Source of the DNA: Nectonema munidae
Taxonomy: Eukaryota > Nematomorpha > Nectonematoida > Nectonematidae
DNA: 64,000 nucleotides
Direction of reading: 5' to 3'
Assembly: GCA_030549495.1 (NCBI GenBank)
Contig: JAUIRK010000894.1
Location: 62,001 to 126,000 of the forward strand
Under the pieces are notes generated by a model that worked only from the letters and a program-made list of their open reading frames with translations, was not told where the DNA came from and did not search any database. The number at the start of each line of letters is the position of its first letter. Within the stretch, counting starts at the first letter, position 1. Made by a program: the position numbers and the translations under genes. Shown here one piece after another: positions 34,462 to 48,200 of the stretch.

Positions 34462-35239
34462 AGAGGAACATTCAATATATCACATCTGAAGGATTGGAAA
34501 ACAATATAACAAAATTTTTTAGTTCTTTCATACACACTTGAACTGTTTTACACTTCATTTCAACGTGTTTCTCAATTTTTAGTTTTAATGGTTCATTAAT
34601 GGGTAAAAGTTGCTAGAAGAAGTGCCCCTTTTCAAGAATCCTGTCTATAGTGCAAAACATATTTTTTGACAGTGAAGCCTCGTGCTTTGGTGTACATACA
34701 TACCGAAATTAAAACACAAAATATACCTAGAAGAATCAGAAACATGAGCATCTTCTTCAGGGAGTTTAGCTTAGTTAATTTCAAATCTAATGAGTTGCAA
34801 ACAAACTGCAAAGTTTATATATATATATATCTACATTATACATATATGGACTCATGCTACGTATATTCGATGGAACTGGGTTGACTTCCTTCCCTTCGTA
34901 GTAAATAAAAACGCTAGAAATTGATGTAGCCAAAAATGAGATGCCAAGAGCTTTGAATAAGACGAGTAATATTGCTATCCTCTGATACCATTGTATATCC
35001 ATGTATTCATTTTTGCTGCTGCCGTTTTGACGTCCTTCGTATTAAGTAAATACAACTTTATTGATGAACGAAAGAAATAAATACGTAATATTTCGCGTTG
35101 TCTTGCTAAGGCGAGAGAAAATAGGAGAATAAGAAGTGAAGCAAATTGAAATGTGATATATTAGTGGTCTGGCAAGACAGGGCGGGAGACAACATGCGTA
35201 CACTTTTTTATATAAGCAACCTGACTATTTAATTAGCTT
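34462..35239. other. AT-rich spacer, no feature seen
   Basis: Only an (AT)n run near 34818 and short frames without domains. Confidence 0.4.
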
Positions 35240-35311
35240 ACAGATTCCTCATTTGTCAACTTATCGACACCCCCGCCCCCAGTCTTTGATTGACATCAAT
35301 TGTGAATGAGC
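35240..35311. mobile_element. Truncated copy of the Harbinger-type MITE
   Basis: TTGACATCAATTGTGAATGA followed by GCCCTTA matches the right end of the 15873-16037 MITE (TTGACGTCAATTGTGAACGACCCCTAA). A C-run before it corresponds to the G-run there in reverse. The left half is missing. Confidence 0.55.
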
Positions 35312-35915
35312 CCTTATTGAAAAGATAGCCTTAGAAAACTATGATAAAATGCAAGAATTTTTACTCTAAGTTTTTATTGTTTTATATTAAAACAATTTGA
35401 TTCGCGACAATATATTCATATTTTCTTTCTTTTTTCCTGTCTAACCTCATAAGTGTTTTCAGTAGAGCAAAATTGGATTATTTATTGACAAGAAAAAATA
35501 TTTTGCCATTTCTTATTAACGTATCAATTACCTAATTAACAAATCTTAACTAACTTTTTAATAACTATCTTTTTCATAGTAAAGAAAGCTCTTACTTCAA
35601 GACTTAAACCGATTGAGCCAAAAATGCGTAGGAAATTTTCTAAAAAATTGGAACATTTAATTATTGGATCCTTTTTGTTCAAAATTTCATTTGCTCTTGA
35701 ATAAGCCTGAGAATATTTTCACACACACCCGTGTCTAGATTTTTACGAAACCTAGAGAAATGGAACTTACTATAGAGTTTAGTATGAAGTTAAGACTATC
35801 TCAAAACTAACAATAGTTTTTCTTTCCATATCTCAATTCAAGGAAAATTTTCATATTGCAATTTCCATTTTCTCTTTCTCAATAAATAAAGTATCTCTTA
35901 TATAGTTCATATATG
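35312..35915. other. AT-rich spacer, no feature seen
   Basis: No coding or repeat signal. Confidence 0.4.
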
Positions 35916-36146
35916 CTAGCTCAAAATGAAACTGATTGACAAGAAAAAAGATTTGAAAACTTTTTTTAATTTTCCGAACTTTTGGTTTCGGACGTTTTGA
36001 CCAAGCACCGCATAATAATCATGCAGCATTGGCTTGTGAACATGGCGCCTGCTTAGAGATTCTAATCCATGCTTCCTTCCTTTCATCAAAGTGGAGAAAA
36101 GTTTTGTAAGGGTATGTAGCACCTCTGCCTCTAGTCTTTTATTCAA
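35916..36146 (-). other. Unrecognised open frame with coding-like composition
   Basis: A 76-codon minus-strand frame contains RLEAEVLHTLTKLFSTLMKG and HGLESLSRRHVHKPMLHDYY. Its composition is less biased than other chance frames here. I know no family for it; it could be an exon or a transposon scrap. Confidence 0.2.
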
Positions 36147-37527
36147 ATATCACAGGCAGGTGTTTGGAGTAAAATGGAATATGACATTTTATGAACATAA
36201 ACAAAGATGAAGCAAACTCTCATCTTTAAAACATTTTAAAAGTGAATTTAGGTGGCTTTCTATGAATTTGGCTGAATTTTGAAGGATTATTTGAGGAATT
36301 TGCTAGATTTTTGGAGTATTTTGGTAGATATTTTAAGGATTTCGGTAAATTCCTATAAAAATTCATAGCCGGGAAGAAATAGTCACGACTAAAAAAGAAA
36401 TAAAAAAAATTAAAATAATTACTTAAATTATAAATTAACTTAAAATACAAATAATAAACAGTTGTGATTGGAAGAATGAGACCTTTGTAATTGTTCTTTT
36501 AATTCCGTTATATTCTATCTTTTTTCAAATAATTTCAAATATGTATAAATAAAAAATAACGTTTAGAATAGAAAGTGAAGTTTTTATGCGAATTTCTATT
36601 TTTTATTAAATTGAATTGCACCTTTTTCCCCTCCCCTCTTCATAAAAGTTCACGCTTCCCATTTTGAAAATCCAAAGCTTTCCAAAGTCTCAACCAGAGA
36701 GGGTCCGTTGTCCCCCTCCCTCCCCCTTCAGATAAGCGTATGTTATAAATTTTTTAATTAAATTTCAAATAAAAAAATTAAAATTTTTAACTTTTATTTA
36801 AAAACATTATTTAACATTTATAAAAATATTTATCTTCAGAATTGAATTAAGGTCTTTTACTAATAGCAAAAAAATTTTTTAATTGTTCAATACACACAAG
36901 TCAATTGAATATGTAAAATGTTTGTAATAGGAGAGACTTTAGAGAAGTCAAATAATATTTTCTCTTATCTGTATACACTTCCAAGTTCCAACATAGTATA
37001 TGCATATTGAAGAATCCTTAAATTTCAAAGAAAAGAATATATTTTGAAAGACTCCATAAAAGTCTTATTAATTTAAATGCTATACGAACGATATTTTAAG
37101 CTTATATTTCAACGAATCAAAATGAATTATGCAATCAATAGTTTGTATAATTTAATATCTCGTTTAACAGTGACATATTCTTAAAAGCTTTTGAGATGTA
37201 CGCATCGATTTTGGGAACAAAAATTGATCCTTTTTTACCAAAGAATATGAAATGATGTGCATAATGAAAGTAAGATAAAACAATCATTTGAGGACTAGAA
37301 TCTTTAAGAATGATCTATTCCAATTAAATTGTATAGGAGATAATTTTCATTTCTTAAGTCTCTAATATCATACATGGCCCTCAAAAGCCTAACCAATCCA
37401 ACTACAAGCCTGCAGGGTGGAAACAAATAACATAGAATTCGACTTCAATACTTCCAATCTCACGTTATCAGAATTATGCTTACACTTTACGTTGTTTACA
37501 CGCTTGCTTTCATATACGATTGCTGAC
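36147..37527. other. AT-rich spacer, no feature seen
   Basis: C-runs near 36628 and 36710. No gene or terminal repeats were seen. Confidence 0.4.
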
Positions 37528-37531
37528 TTAA

Positions 37532-37661
37532 CCCGTTTAAGACCAAGCAAAGCAGACGATATCTAAAAAAACGCAGACGATTTATATTCAAAGTCATTGA
37601 AAAAAGCAGACGAAGATGAAATTACTTATGTTCCAAAATAGGAACATTGGTCGTAAATGGG
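37532..37661. mobile_element. piggyBac-type MITE, copy B
   Basis: A 130-bp element with TTAA on both sides (37528-37531, 37662-37665) starts CCCGTTTAAGACCA and ends TGGTCGTAAATGGG. It shares GCAGACGATATCTAA and GCAGACGATTT with copy A at 3613-3741. Near its right end is an inverted pair TGTTCC...GGAACA at the place where copy A has GTCGAC...GTCGAC. Confidence 0.8.
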
Positions 37662-37665
37662 TTAA

Positions 37666-38941
37666 TTAAAGGATTCCTTTTAAAAGAACATTTTAGTTCT
37701 TAATAACTTACTCTAAATACTTCTTAAATATTTTGTTTATTGAAAAAAAAAATTGTTTTTGTCTTTTTAACAGATGCTTACAATCCTGCTGACCTCTAGG
37801 GAGTCTGAGAATATTTTTTACAACTTAAAAAAATGTCAATAAGATTTTTCTTTGACCAGATTAATTTTTAACGTGACAAACTTTTCACCATTAGTGTCAC
37901 ATTGTCTGAAATAGGATACATGAGCTCACCTCGTTGACATCTTTATTTGAATCTTTGGGGTTTTGATGAGCTAATTAACAATAATCGCCTTCTTACATAT
38001 AAGATTTTTATCTTTAAATTTGCGATTTTTTAAATCTTTAGCTTGATTATGAATGAACTCATGATGATATGCTTCGATTTACAGAAATTTTTTTAAACTA
38101 GTTCAAATAATTCAAAAAAAGTAATCAAAAGAAATCATAGATAAGGTCGGTGCATTGACATTTTTTTAAATTCATCCTAATTTGACTCTAAATAAATAAA
38201 GGAAGAAAAAAATTTAAAAAACAAATTTTTCTAAAAATGATCATTTGAATTTTTTAAATATTGTGTATTATTGGGAAGTCTTGACTTAGCAGTCGTCTAT
38301 GCCGATTAAAAACGAACCCAAAAATTTTTAAGTAAAAATTGACGTAAAAATTTTTTATATTAAAGATATGGAAAACAAACAAACTAAGAAAATGTGTTTC
38401 TTTTTATTGAAAAATGAATTGATAAAAAAATTATTTTATTTTTAAGTTAATTTTATTAAGAAAACATGAAATGTTAAATAATAGTTTATGGGAATGCAGC
38501 GTAGTAGAATTTTTTATTTTTGCCAAAAGTTTAAGGCCCAGATTTTGAAAATAAATGTGTTTATTTTATATAATTCAAAGCAAAATATTTTATTTTATGA
38601 GACAATGGCAGGACATTGATTCTGGAAGCGTTAAACGAAATACCAAAAATGAAATAAGATGATTAAAAAAAAGTAACAATTCACCTGATTCAAAAGTTTA
38701 TAATCAAAAAAATATGTATTGACTGTCCTAGTTATCAATATATGAATTTAAATATTTGAAAAAAATAAATCACTCAAATATTTGAAGAAATTTGCTCTAT
38801 TTTCAAATGGAACGGAAAGTTTTTAAAAAGCATAACCTAAAATTATACACTTCTTACAAAAAATTATTAATTTCCATTTTGACATTCTCTCCTTCTTACC
38901 TATATTTTGAATTACATTTATTTACCATTGTACTTTACAAG
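37666..38941. other. AT-rich spacer, no feature seen
   Basis: No coding signal; this is the upstream flank of the first coding exon of the MAST gene. Confidence 0.4.
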
Positions 38942-39016
38942 GATACCGGGTTTTGATCATTCAAGGTCACGAGTTTCCTCATAGTTCTATACAGGCCGCG
39001 CAATTGTACCTTTACC
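38942..39016 (-). repeat. SINE-like dispersed repeat, copy 4 (truncated, reverse)
   Basis: The reverse complement holds AAGGTAAAGGTACAATTGCG, CCTGTATAGAACTATGAGG and AAAACCCGGTATCC, aligned to the two ends of copy 2 with internal loss. It lies just upstream of the proposed exon 1. Confidence 0.45.
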
Positions 39017-39132
39017 TTATGATATAAACAATATTGGTATCAATTCCTACATGTTAAACGTGTGTATTTGTGGAATATTTATCAAGAATCAGTGCACTTG
39101 ACCTATTCACACATTTAATCTAACTTTTTTAG

Positions 39133-39231
39133 AAGCGTAAGGTGAAATGAAGGGCAGCGCTGGTAAGGAAATGGACGCCTTTTCTTCCAACAAGCTCCTG
39201 AATTCCTTCTACTTCCCTCACTACTCAAGCG
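39133..39231 (+). CDS. MAST: MAST exon 1 with proposed start codon (inferred)
   Basis: A pyrimidine-rich stretch ending in TTTTTTAG precedes the exon. An ATG at 39147 opens 28 codons plus one base, beginning [18 protein letters not shown], in clearly more GC-rich sequence than its surroundings. The donor is AGCG|GTATAT. It leaves one base over, which is what exon 2 at 46874 needs. The acceptor in front implies at least one more noncoding exon upstream. There is no recognisable domain, so assignment to the MAST gene rests on strand, position and phase only. Confidence 0.45.
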
Positions 39232-42200
39232 GTATATTGCGTTCACATACTTTTACAGCTCTTTTGATATGTTTTGCGTTTTAAATTGAAAGGCATTATA
39301 TAAAAAGGCGTGAAAGAGATTTTAGCACACAATTTGTTTTCAAAAAGCTAATAATCCTCTGATCTCATTTCATCCCAGAAAAAACAAACGCGATTGACTG
39401 AAACTACGGTTAAGATCAAGAATGGGATAAGAGGATTGCAGTTGCGGATCCTGAAATTTCTTATAGGGAGGGGGGGGAGGGGGGAATCTATTTAATTTTT
39501 TTGCAATTTTGCTAAAACTCTTCAGAGAATATGACAGCTGTATTATGTTTTTAGAATGATAATTACCTATGTTTTCATATTTTTAACATTATTTTGCCAT
39601 GAATAAATTGCAAAAATTTATTTTTATACATGTAAGGGTATACATTAGTAAGGGTAATTTTCGAAGCCATTTTTCATAGGGGGCCTCCCCCTTGGATCCG
39701 CCACTGGAGTATTGAATACTTTTTTTTCAAAACATAACAATCTGTTTTACAAAAATATTGAGTTAATGTTAATTTAAGTTTCATATTTTATATTATGACA
39801 AAAGTTGTAGCGCGAAATATCCTTTACTAATTTTTCCATCTAACGAATAGTCGTCATACGATAAATTGTCTGACACCAATTTTTTATCGTATATTTTAAA
39901 TTTCAAATGTTTCTTAATCCTACTTCTTTTCTCCAACTAAGTATGAAATCTATTTGTAAAAAGCGAAGTGTTATTACTTTCTTCCCTTGCCAATCCCTTT
40001 TTCTTCATAGTTCGATACAAGCCCCGCAATTGCGCCTTCTCGGTGAAAAAACCCTCACCCTATTTCATCTCTGCCAATTAATTAAATCGTCTTACAACCC
40101 GTGTAACGTCACTGTTCCAATAAATTAAAATCGTATTTTTTTAATTTTAAAAATTCCTATTAAAAAGAAAGCAGATGATTTAACTTTTTTTTTTGCCAAC
40201 TTGCAAACGTAAGTGTATTTTTATTAAAGCTCATTCCTTAAAGCAAGAATATTGTTGAATCAAAGGCTATATTTTGTTTTCTCTAAATTTAGGGGATATA
40301 TCTACTCCCAATTTATACTAACTATAATATATCTTTTATTGATTTAATTTGAATAGATCCTACTTTTTTGGCATCATCTTACCAAAAAATTTCTCCTCTT
40401 TCGCTAAGCATAAAGAAGTTGGGTCATTCCGCGCCAAATTTGTCAGCCAATCATCACCACTGCTTAGCTGTATGCTTTTCCTTTTTTTTCTCGTATGCGC
40501 GCATTTACCTTTATTTATATCTTTAGCTTTATGATCATCATAAATTTGGCAAACCGAATACGAGGTAAGACGTTTCTTAAATAACTATTATGAGAACCCA
40601 TATTCTCCTAGGGCCTGTATATGTACACACTTCAAAAACGGTAATGTTTACTCCAAAAAAAAGTTTTTTTATTTATTCTATTCAAATACTCTTGTAAAAA
40701 AAGCAAAGATAGTGTTATGGTAATTGTATTCAAGTTTTCAAAAAGGTAGGAGATTTTTTGAAGTTTTTACTTCTAAGAAGGGGTCACTAAGATGCTTTCA
40801 TGAATTGGAAACTTTGAAAGAATTTAGATTTCAATAAAATCGTTTTATTTCCTTTATAACTATAGCTAATATATATTTTTTTGATGAAATAAAAATTACC
40901 TAGCGTGCACCCATGTGTACATCCCTTCTATGAAAATTGAAAAATAATATAAAACAACTAGAAACAAAATTTGGTTCATAAAAATGTCCTTGAAAACTTC
41001 TAATTCGTTTGGATACTTTTTATTAAATTCGTTTATATTTGAAATATATATATGTTCTTCCGTCAGCCTCGAAGATCCGTCATTTTTTCAGGAAGAGATG
41101 TAGGGTGATGGAAAACGCGGCTTTACTACCAAAAAACACTTTTAAATTCAATTTACTAACCAATTTTCAAACTTAATTTCATTTAGAAGATTTTGTGCTT
41201 TCAATTCTTCTCCCATTTCCCGAATGAATTCTTCCTCCTTTTTTCGCATTAACCAGCGTAAATCTTTAAATTTTGTTTCTCACTTTTTAAAAATCAATTT
41301 CAAATTAATATTATCATTATTATTAACCTACTGCGTATTTTAATTTCTTCCTTAATAATATTTTTGTAAATCAAGTAATGTTTTGTCTTTTTTACACTTA
41401 TTTCGTGTCATCTTTAAAATGTTTTAAAATTACATTATTGTGTCATTCTGGTGTGAGTAAATCGTCTACAATTTAAAATTCATTGGTTTCTAATCTTCGC
41501 CCCAGGGTAAGCCCACTTCAATTTTATCATTGCTTTTGCACCCAACCAGAAAACGTGAGCAGATTAGTTATTTTTTCATTTCATAAAAAGATCAAATCAC
41601 CTTTCAATAGTAGCTACAGAAATTGTGTCTTAAATAGAATATTCCATTTATGTAGATCTTGTTCAAAATATACATTTGTTTTATCATATACAGGATTCTT
41701 ATTTATCTTCTTCCATTTTAAATGGAAGTCTTTAGCCACATATGATTTAGATTAAATATATAAACCTTCTCGTATGCTATCTCACTTTAACTAGTTGATT
41801 ATTTTTTTCCTTTGTAATAATCTTCACGAAACCTTGTTAACGTTCAACAAAAGCAGACAAAAATATCTTGAAGGAATGATAAAGTTATTTACCGAAACAC
41901 TGATGTCGTAGCTTTAACTAAAACAGCTTGCCTTTTAATGTAGCATTAGACGATAGCGCTACAAATCATAACTTATCGATGAAAACAATCGGGTGATCCC
42001 TTTTCTATCATAATTCACCCAACGCCTTCACCTCCAACTAGGAATTTTATGCTTTTAACTATCCTTAACATTTTTTTATTTTTCAAAATTTATTATAAAA
42101 GAATTTTTGTCCAATGAACACACCACCATTTGATTTTATCAAGTCAAATTACCTTGTTTGTGATTCTGATTGCATCAACCTTCTATCTCCGTGGTTTTCA

Positions 42201-45200
42201 AACTAGAGTCAGTGGTGCAGCGAAGAAATTCCAATGGGATCGAGAAGGGGACACTGAGTGAATCGTTTTTTCGCAAAATATTGCATTCATTTTAGGGTCA
42301 TTTGCGATTTTTGCCAATAAATCTCATTTAAAAAGAACAAAAAAGTTAGTTAGCATTCACTTTTCTAAAGCTCGTCAAGTGAAGCCTACACTGGCAGTGA
42401 AGCAGTCGAGTTCAGTAAACAAAATTATTGACTATTTTAAACGTTAAGCTGAACGATTGTACAAATCCAGGTTTGATAAAATAGGAATGTTTTTGCAAAA
42501 TATTAAGTGTTGTTTGAAAGCCTTCTATAAATATTCAAAAAAATAACTTGTCAAAAAGTTCCACAACATAGAAGAACAGTTGATGTTACTTTGCTGCAAT
42601 GATATCCTATTGAATGTGCTAAGAAGTTCTGAAATTTTAAAGTTGAAGCATATCTTCTTGTCAAACGATATTGTTGGAAGGCTAATAGGAGAGATGTCTA
42701 ATGATATAATATCAGAGATGGTTTTATTGATTCGGAATTCGATTTTCAACCTTTTTGCAATGAAACAATGAATGCTGTAAACTTAGCTCATCCTTGCCTT
42801 TACGTACACCTTGTAAGCAATTAAGAGAAATATTTGACAAGGTGAACAGTTTTTTACAACACATGGTATTAAGCTTGGAGTGTGTATACTGACCATTCTC
42901 TAACAATTTTTTGTTCTAGTTTTCAGACTCTGATTAAGGAAAAATCTACAGATGTATTTGGTACCGAATGCGCTATTCATCACTACGCCTGCTGCAATGA
43001 AAACCATACATGATGTGTTGAAAAATGTTCTCAATGAAGTCATTAAAAGAGCTTTCAACTCTTGTTTGTTTTCAGAGTTACGTAAAGAAAATTATTTCGA
43101 ATATGAAAATCTCTTGCTGAACTTAAACGTGAGGTCGCTTACCAAACGAAATGTTTCAAATGCATGTAAAATTTTCAGATATCCGTTTTTGTATGTTCCT
43201 GTCGTTTTTAGTGGACATATTTCAATCATGAATTCCCTTAAACTTTCGCTGCAAGGAAGAGATTACTGTACTCAATTTTCATAAACATTAAACACCTATT
43301 GAAATGGAGCTGAAATTATGACATTCTTAGACGAGAAAGATTTTGCTCGGTTTTCCAACATATTTGTTGATGAAAATAATATTTTCATTAATGAAGATGT
43401 CCTGGAGGTGAAACACGGTGTAGCATATCTTAGGTAAAAAAATTCTCTTTAATCTCGATTGTAATCTGGCCTCAGAAGGCTGCTTAATCAAGAACAGTTT
43501 ATTGATTTGGTAACTAATGAGGTGCAAAACATGTTTTTGTGAAATATCTCATAGCGATTTTTCGATTGAAATGAGAGAGTCCTATGCTGATGTTGCAAGG
43601 ATTGCTCTTATTCTATTTGCCACTGCATATGAGTGTGAGCAAGTGTTTTCCATGTTACTTGCTATTGAAACCAAATCCCGAAACAGATTGCATGTGCGTA
43701 ATAATATGGGAGTTGCATTGGCCAAAACAAAGCCAAACTTAGACAATTGGTTTAGACAAAGAAGATGCATACATCCCATTGACATTGATTGGGTTATTCA
43801 GACAATTTTTGAATAAACAATTGTGTCAATTTTTTAGTACAGTAGTTTATATGTTGATTTTTTAATGAGATCCCGAGCTATTAAAAATTTCTAAAAAGAC
43901 CGTCACGTCTGAATTTTTTACAAACTTTCTGAACACTGTTTTATCTCAACAAAAGAACAAAGGCATTCATATATGATAGATCACTACTCATTGGATGTAA
44001 TTAAGCCTTTGCCCCTCCTTATTTATATTTACCATTTATTGAAACCGATGGTCACAGTTTCCGTTTCTATAGCTAGATATGCTATACTCTAGCCTACTGA
44101 AGGTTTTATACCATGACTAAAAATCCTTTAGGGAAAAGAATTTTTGGTTGAACCGATTCTGTATTTGGTCTTCGAAGGTCTAAAGACCATATGAAAAGGG
44201 TTGTATTAGAAGACTCATTTGCAATACAGTCAGACCTCAAATGAATTTGTTAGGTGGATTGATAACTCTTTACTGAAATGCATTGTTGCTTAAAATTAAA
44301 TTTTAAAATTTTTAGCAACGAAATGTTACCAAGCTTGATTAGTAACACAGAAAAACAAAGAATCATCTTATATAATCTTCATATTCTACCTAACATATAT
44401 TCAGTTAGTAAAGTAAATTGTTTTATCGCGCTCCAGAATGTCTACCCCATATGAAATGAATCGCCAAAAATTTATTGAAAGAATTCATTAAGTAAAGTAT
44501 GGATTGCTACTCGTTGATTAGAAAAGGCTTAATGAAGCTAGTTGTGATATTCTAGCTGTCATATCTTTTAAATTGAATCAAACAAATACTCGAAAAGAAT
44601 TAAGATGGAAGAAATGTACATGATCCAAAAGTGGCTCTTTTATTGTTTTCGTGTGAAACGTCTTTTTACCAATTGCTTCCGCATATCGCGAAAATATCTT
44701 CTCATAAAGATTCCATAGCGCTCGTTACCCCTTAATATTTTTCAGATTACCACCACGGGGTTACCTGAATTTAAGAATGAGTGTTTAAAAAAATCTTTAC
44801 AAGTTCAAAAAAACTTAAAATTTACGGTTTCATTAGGACTTTTTTAAATAATTTCCAACATTAATAAGACATAGTAAGATTTACGTAAAGTAAGGACATA
44901 CAATAAAATGAAGTTAAAATGAAATATAAAGCAGTGAGATAGAGAAGTATTGAAACATCATAAAAAATGAGGACACTTTGTTCATTCTATAATAATAATA
45001 ATTATTCATACACGTGTAATGCACATTGGTTCTGTTCCCTATCTTTTAAAAAACGAAATGTGTATATAACATTTCAACCACGGATATACTGCTTCCAAAA
45101 CTTTTGCCCATTTGATTACAAGATGATACTTATACCATATCTATTACTCAATGTTAAATCCAGTAGAAAGAACTAAAAATATTCGCACCTCACAACTTTT

Positions 45201-48200
45201 TGCAAAAGAATTTAATTTTAAAACTAAACGCTAATAATAAATTATTGAAATCAAAGTAAGTAACTTAAGGTTTACTAAAAAATATTTTAAATAAGTCAAA
45301 AAAATTCATCAAAACTGCAAATGAAGGTTTAGCTTAAATTAGAATATAGGATCCACTAGAGATGTATCTGATGTGAAATTTTTTGCATCCGCAGGTGCCG
45401 ATGCGTATATTATATTCGACATCCTAACCGATTTGGAAGATAAAAGTCTCTAATTTCAACGTTCACCCTTTGTTTATATAAATACATGATAGTAATAGTT
45501 ACACAACCCACCTTGATAGAACTGTCACCCGTCTATACCGACCACTCTTCATCTTCATCCTGTGTAACTATAAATGAGTCGAAACTCGATAGAAGTCACG
45601 CGTGAAAAACGGTCATTATCAATGGCTAAGATTTTTTCCTTTTATCAAACAATTTTCAACATCCTTTATTACGATTAAATAAACATATTAAAATTAGATT
45701 GATATTCTTATTCTTTTGCGTATAAATATTTTTATAATTTAATATTTTATATGTCTAAGCTATACTAATTATAAAATTATAAAATTGAGAGTATATTGAC
45801 TCGTCACCCCAAGAAAAGTGTTATTTGGCATAAATATCTATGTTAATCTAATTTGTATAAAATAAAATTTTGAACATTTGTGTATTCAGGTGCTATGAAA
45901 TTAACTTGACAGTTGAGAACATCTATTCACCATTGGACAGTTGTAAAATTTAGAATTAACGTCAGATCTTTGCCGTTGACACCTTATTTGCGTCACTTTA
46001 TAACCGATAAATAAATCATTTTGAGGAATGTAACATATTACAATTTAGACAGGATGTAGCTAATTTCTTAAGACCTTTAGATTTTTTCTTTATATTTGGT
46101 TTAAGTAAAAAGTGCCCGAAGAAATTAAGAGAATTTATATTTAATATTTAACGAGTTATTGTCTTTTTTCTCACGGGATGGAGGAGTAGATAAGCTGCTT
46201 AATCTGATTGGATAAATAATTTTGAATATTTTTTTCTATTTTAACCAACCAAATTACGCGAGAAACAAACCAATTATTTTTGAACATTTGAAAAAATTTT
46301 GACTTTTAGAATAAACTGCGTATATCAGCAAGAACAATTTGATTATTTTTCTTTATTTATTTAATCGATATTTATTTTTTCGAACTAATAAAAAAATGAA
46401 TCATCAAATTAATTTTGGAAATAAATAAAATGAATAGTATCAAAAGCTATTCTAAAATTTGGAAAAAAGGAATAAAAATTTCCTAAATAACTAAAACAAA
46501 TTTGATAAATGATTTAATTAAAAATAATTTCATCCTTTCACTTAAAATAGTGTCTTTATAATTGATTTAATCAAAATCACAAAAAAAAAATTTAAAACTT
46601 AACCTAAAGAATAAGCTAACTGATATAAATAGTTCTTTAGTTAAAATTAAATTTTTTTGATGAAATGAAATTTCGTTAAACACGCATTAATAGAGAGTGA
46701 AAAAATATTTTCATTATAATTGAAAACCAAGATATATTAAAAAATGTTACAGTTACCAGTAGATTTGCTCTAACTACGCAATCTGCTTTGGAATTTTCAA
46801 CAAATTTTTATGTGTGTTGGAGAATAATTATTATTTTTCTCTTTTTTGTTAAACTTTTTTCTTTTCTTTTTAGTTGGAAGTGGATGTTTGAGTCCTGTAT
46901 TACACCTTTCTTCTAGTTCTTCTGGCGTTTTTAACTTTTCCAATAAAGCTCCGTACGTTACTTCTTTATTTACTTCAAAATATATATCAGTAGATCAGCA
47001 AATACTAGCTTTCTGAGAAATTCTAAGCATAGTTGAGCGAGTAGCAAAATTTCTTCAAGTGAATATTTTTTTTATCCAGTTTTTCTTTTTACCATATGTT
47101 GACCCTTTCAGGTGTCCCAAAAAGTATCTGCTAAATTATATAAAAACTCATTGAGAAAGAAAACAAACGATAGAAAACCAATGCCTGAAAGGAAATAGTG
47201 CAGAATTTAAATTCGTCCTCCAAAACACTTTTGCACTTTTTATTTTACAAGAGTATTTGACGCGAGTGTTGCGATTGTAAATGATCAAAAATTTCATTTT
47301 TTACGCGGATTAGTTTATCTAAACCAGGAGCGGGCAACCTTTTCAGAGTGAGGGCCAGATGAGACTTTTGGAAGGAGATCGCGAGCCGGAGTGAAAAATG
47401 AAATCTCAGAATTACTAGATTTTTTATAATACATTGATTAAATGTAGAATTACATCAATTTTATCAATTTATCATTGATTTTGTATAATACATTGATTGA
47501 AAAAAAAGTATAATGCATGCATAAATTGTACAAAAATTGCATTGAACACTCTACAAATCAATGAGACTGCTGGTGCTGTTTGCCATGAAGAAATATTTCC
47601 ATGTCTGGCTCGATGGTTGAGGAAATTTATTCAGTGAAATCGCGTTATAAAGAACTCACTTATTATGAACACTTCAATAATATGCACCAACTTGTCAAAT
47701 CCCTGTTCCTGGTATAATTTCACTAGGTAAATGAGACCTTTTATAAAAAAACTCGCCTTAGAAGAAACTTCGTTTATAATTTTTGATTAATTGCCGATAA
47801 ATCCCTCATAGCTCATAAAATTTCTTTGTAATTTTTGACACTCCTGTAATTGTATAATAATTGGTTCTAGGAGAAGGATGAGATGTGGAGAAGAATGATA
47901 TTTTTTTACTCCCTTGATCTTACCGCTTTTCTAAACACATGTATTCTCAAGTCGGTGTAATTTTCCTCATCACTTCTAGTCAGCAATGGCTTGTGCATCA
48001 CAAAGTTAATTACAAACACATGTGCGTTGAATATATCACTTACTTCTTTCATCTTTCTAATCTTACTTCTTTCATTATTTCTAATACCATTGTTTTTATC
48101 TTTGAAAGCTGTTTAATTTTGTTCTTATTAACTGTTCTTATTATGGATGCACCTACATCTTCTAAACTTTGATATTGGAACAAAATATCGTGCTATCACT

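Noticed and set aside
40349-40534. + strand frame in MAST intron 1 as an alternative exon
   Set aside because: No acceptable acceptor/donor pair in a phase that would join the neighbouring exons, and hydrophobic low-complexity content.
47103-47192. Certain piggyBac MITE
   Set aside because: TTAA flanks are missing and only about 10 bp of each end match, so it is listed with low confidence only.
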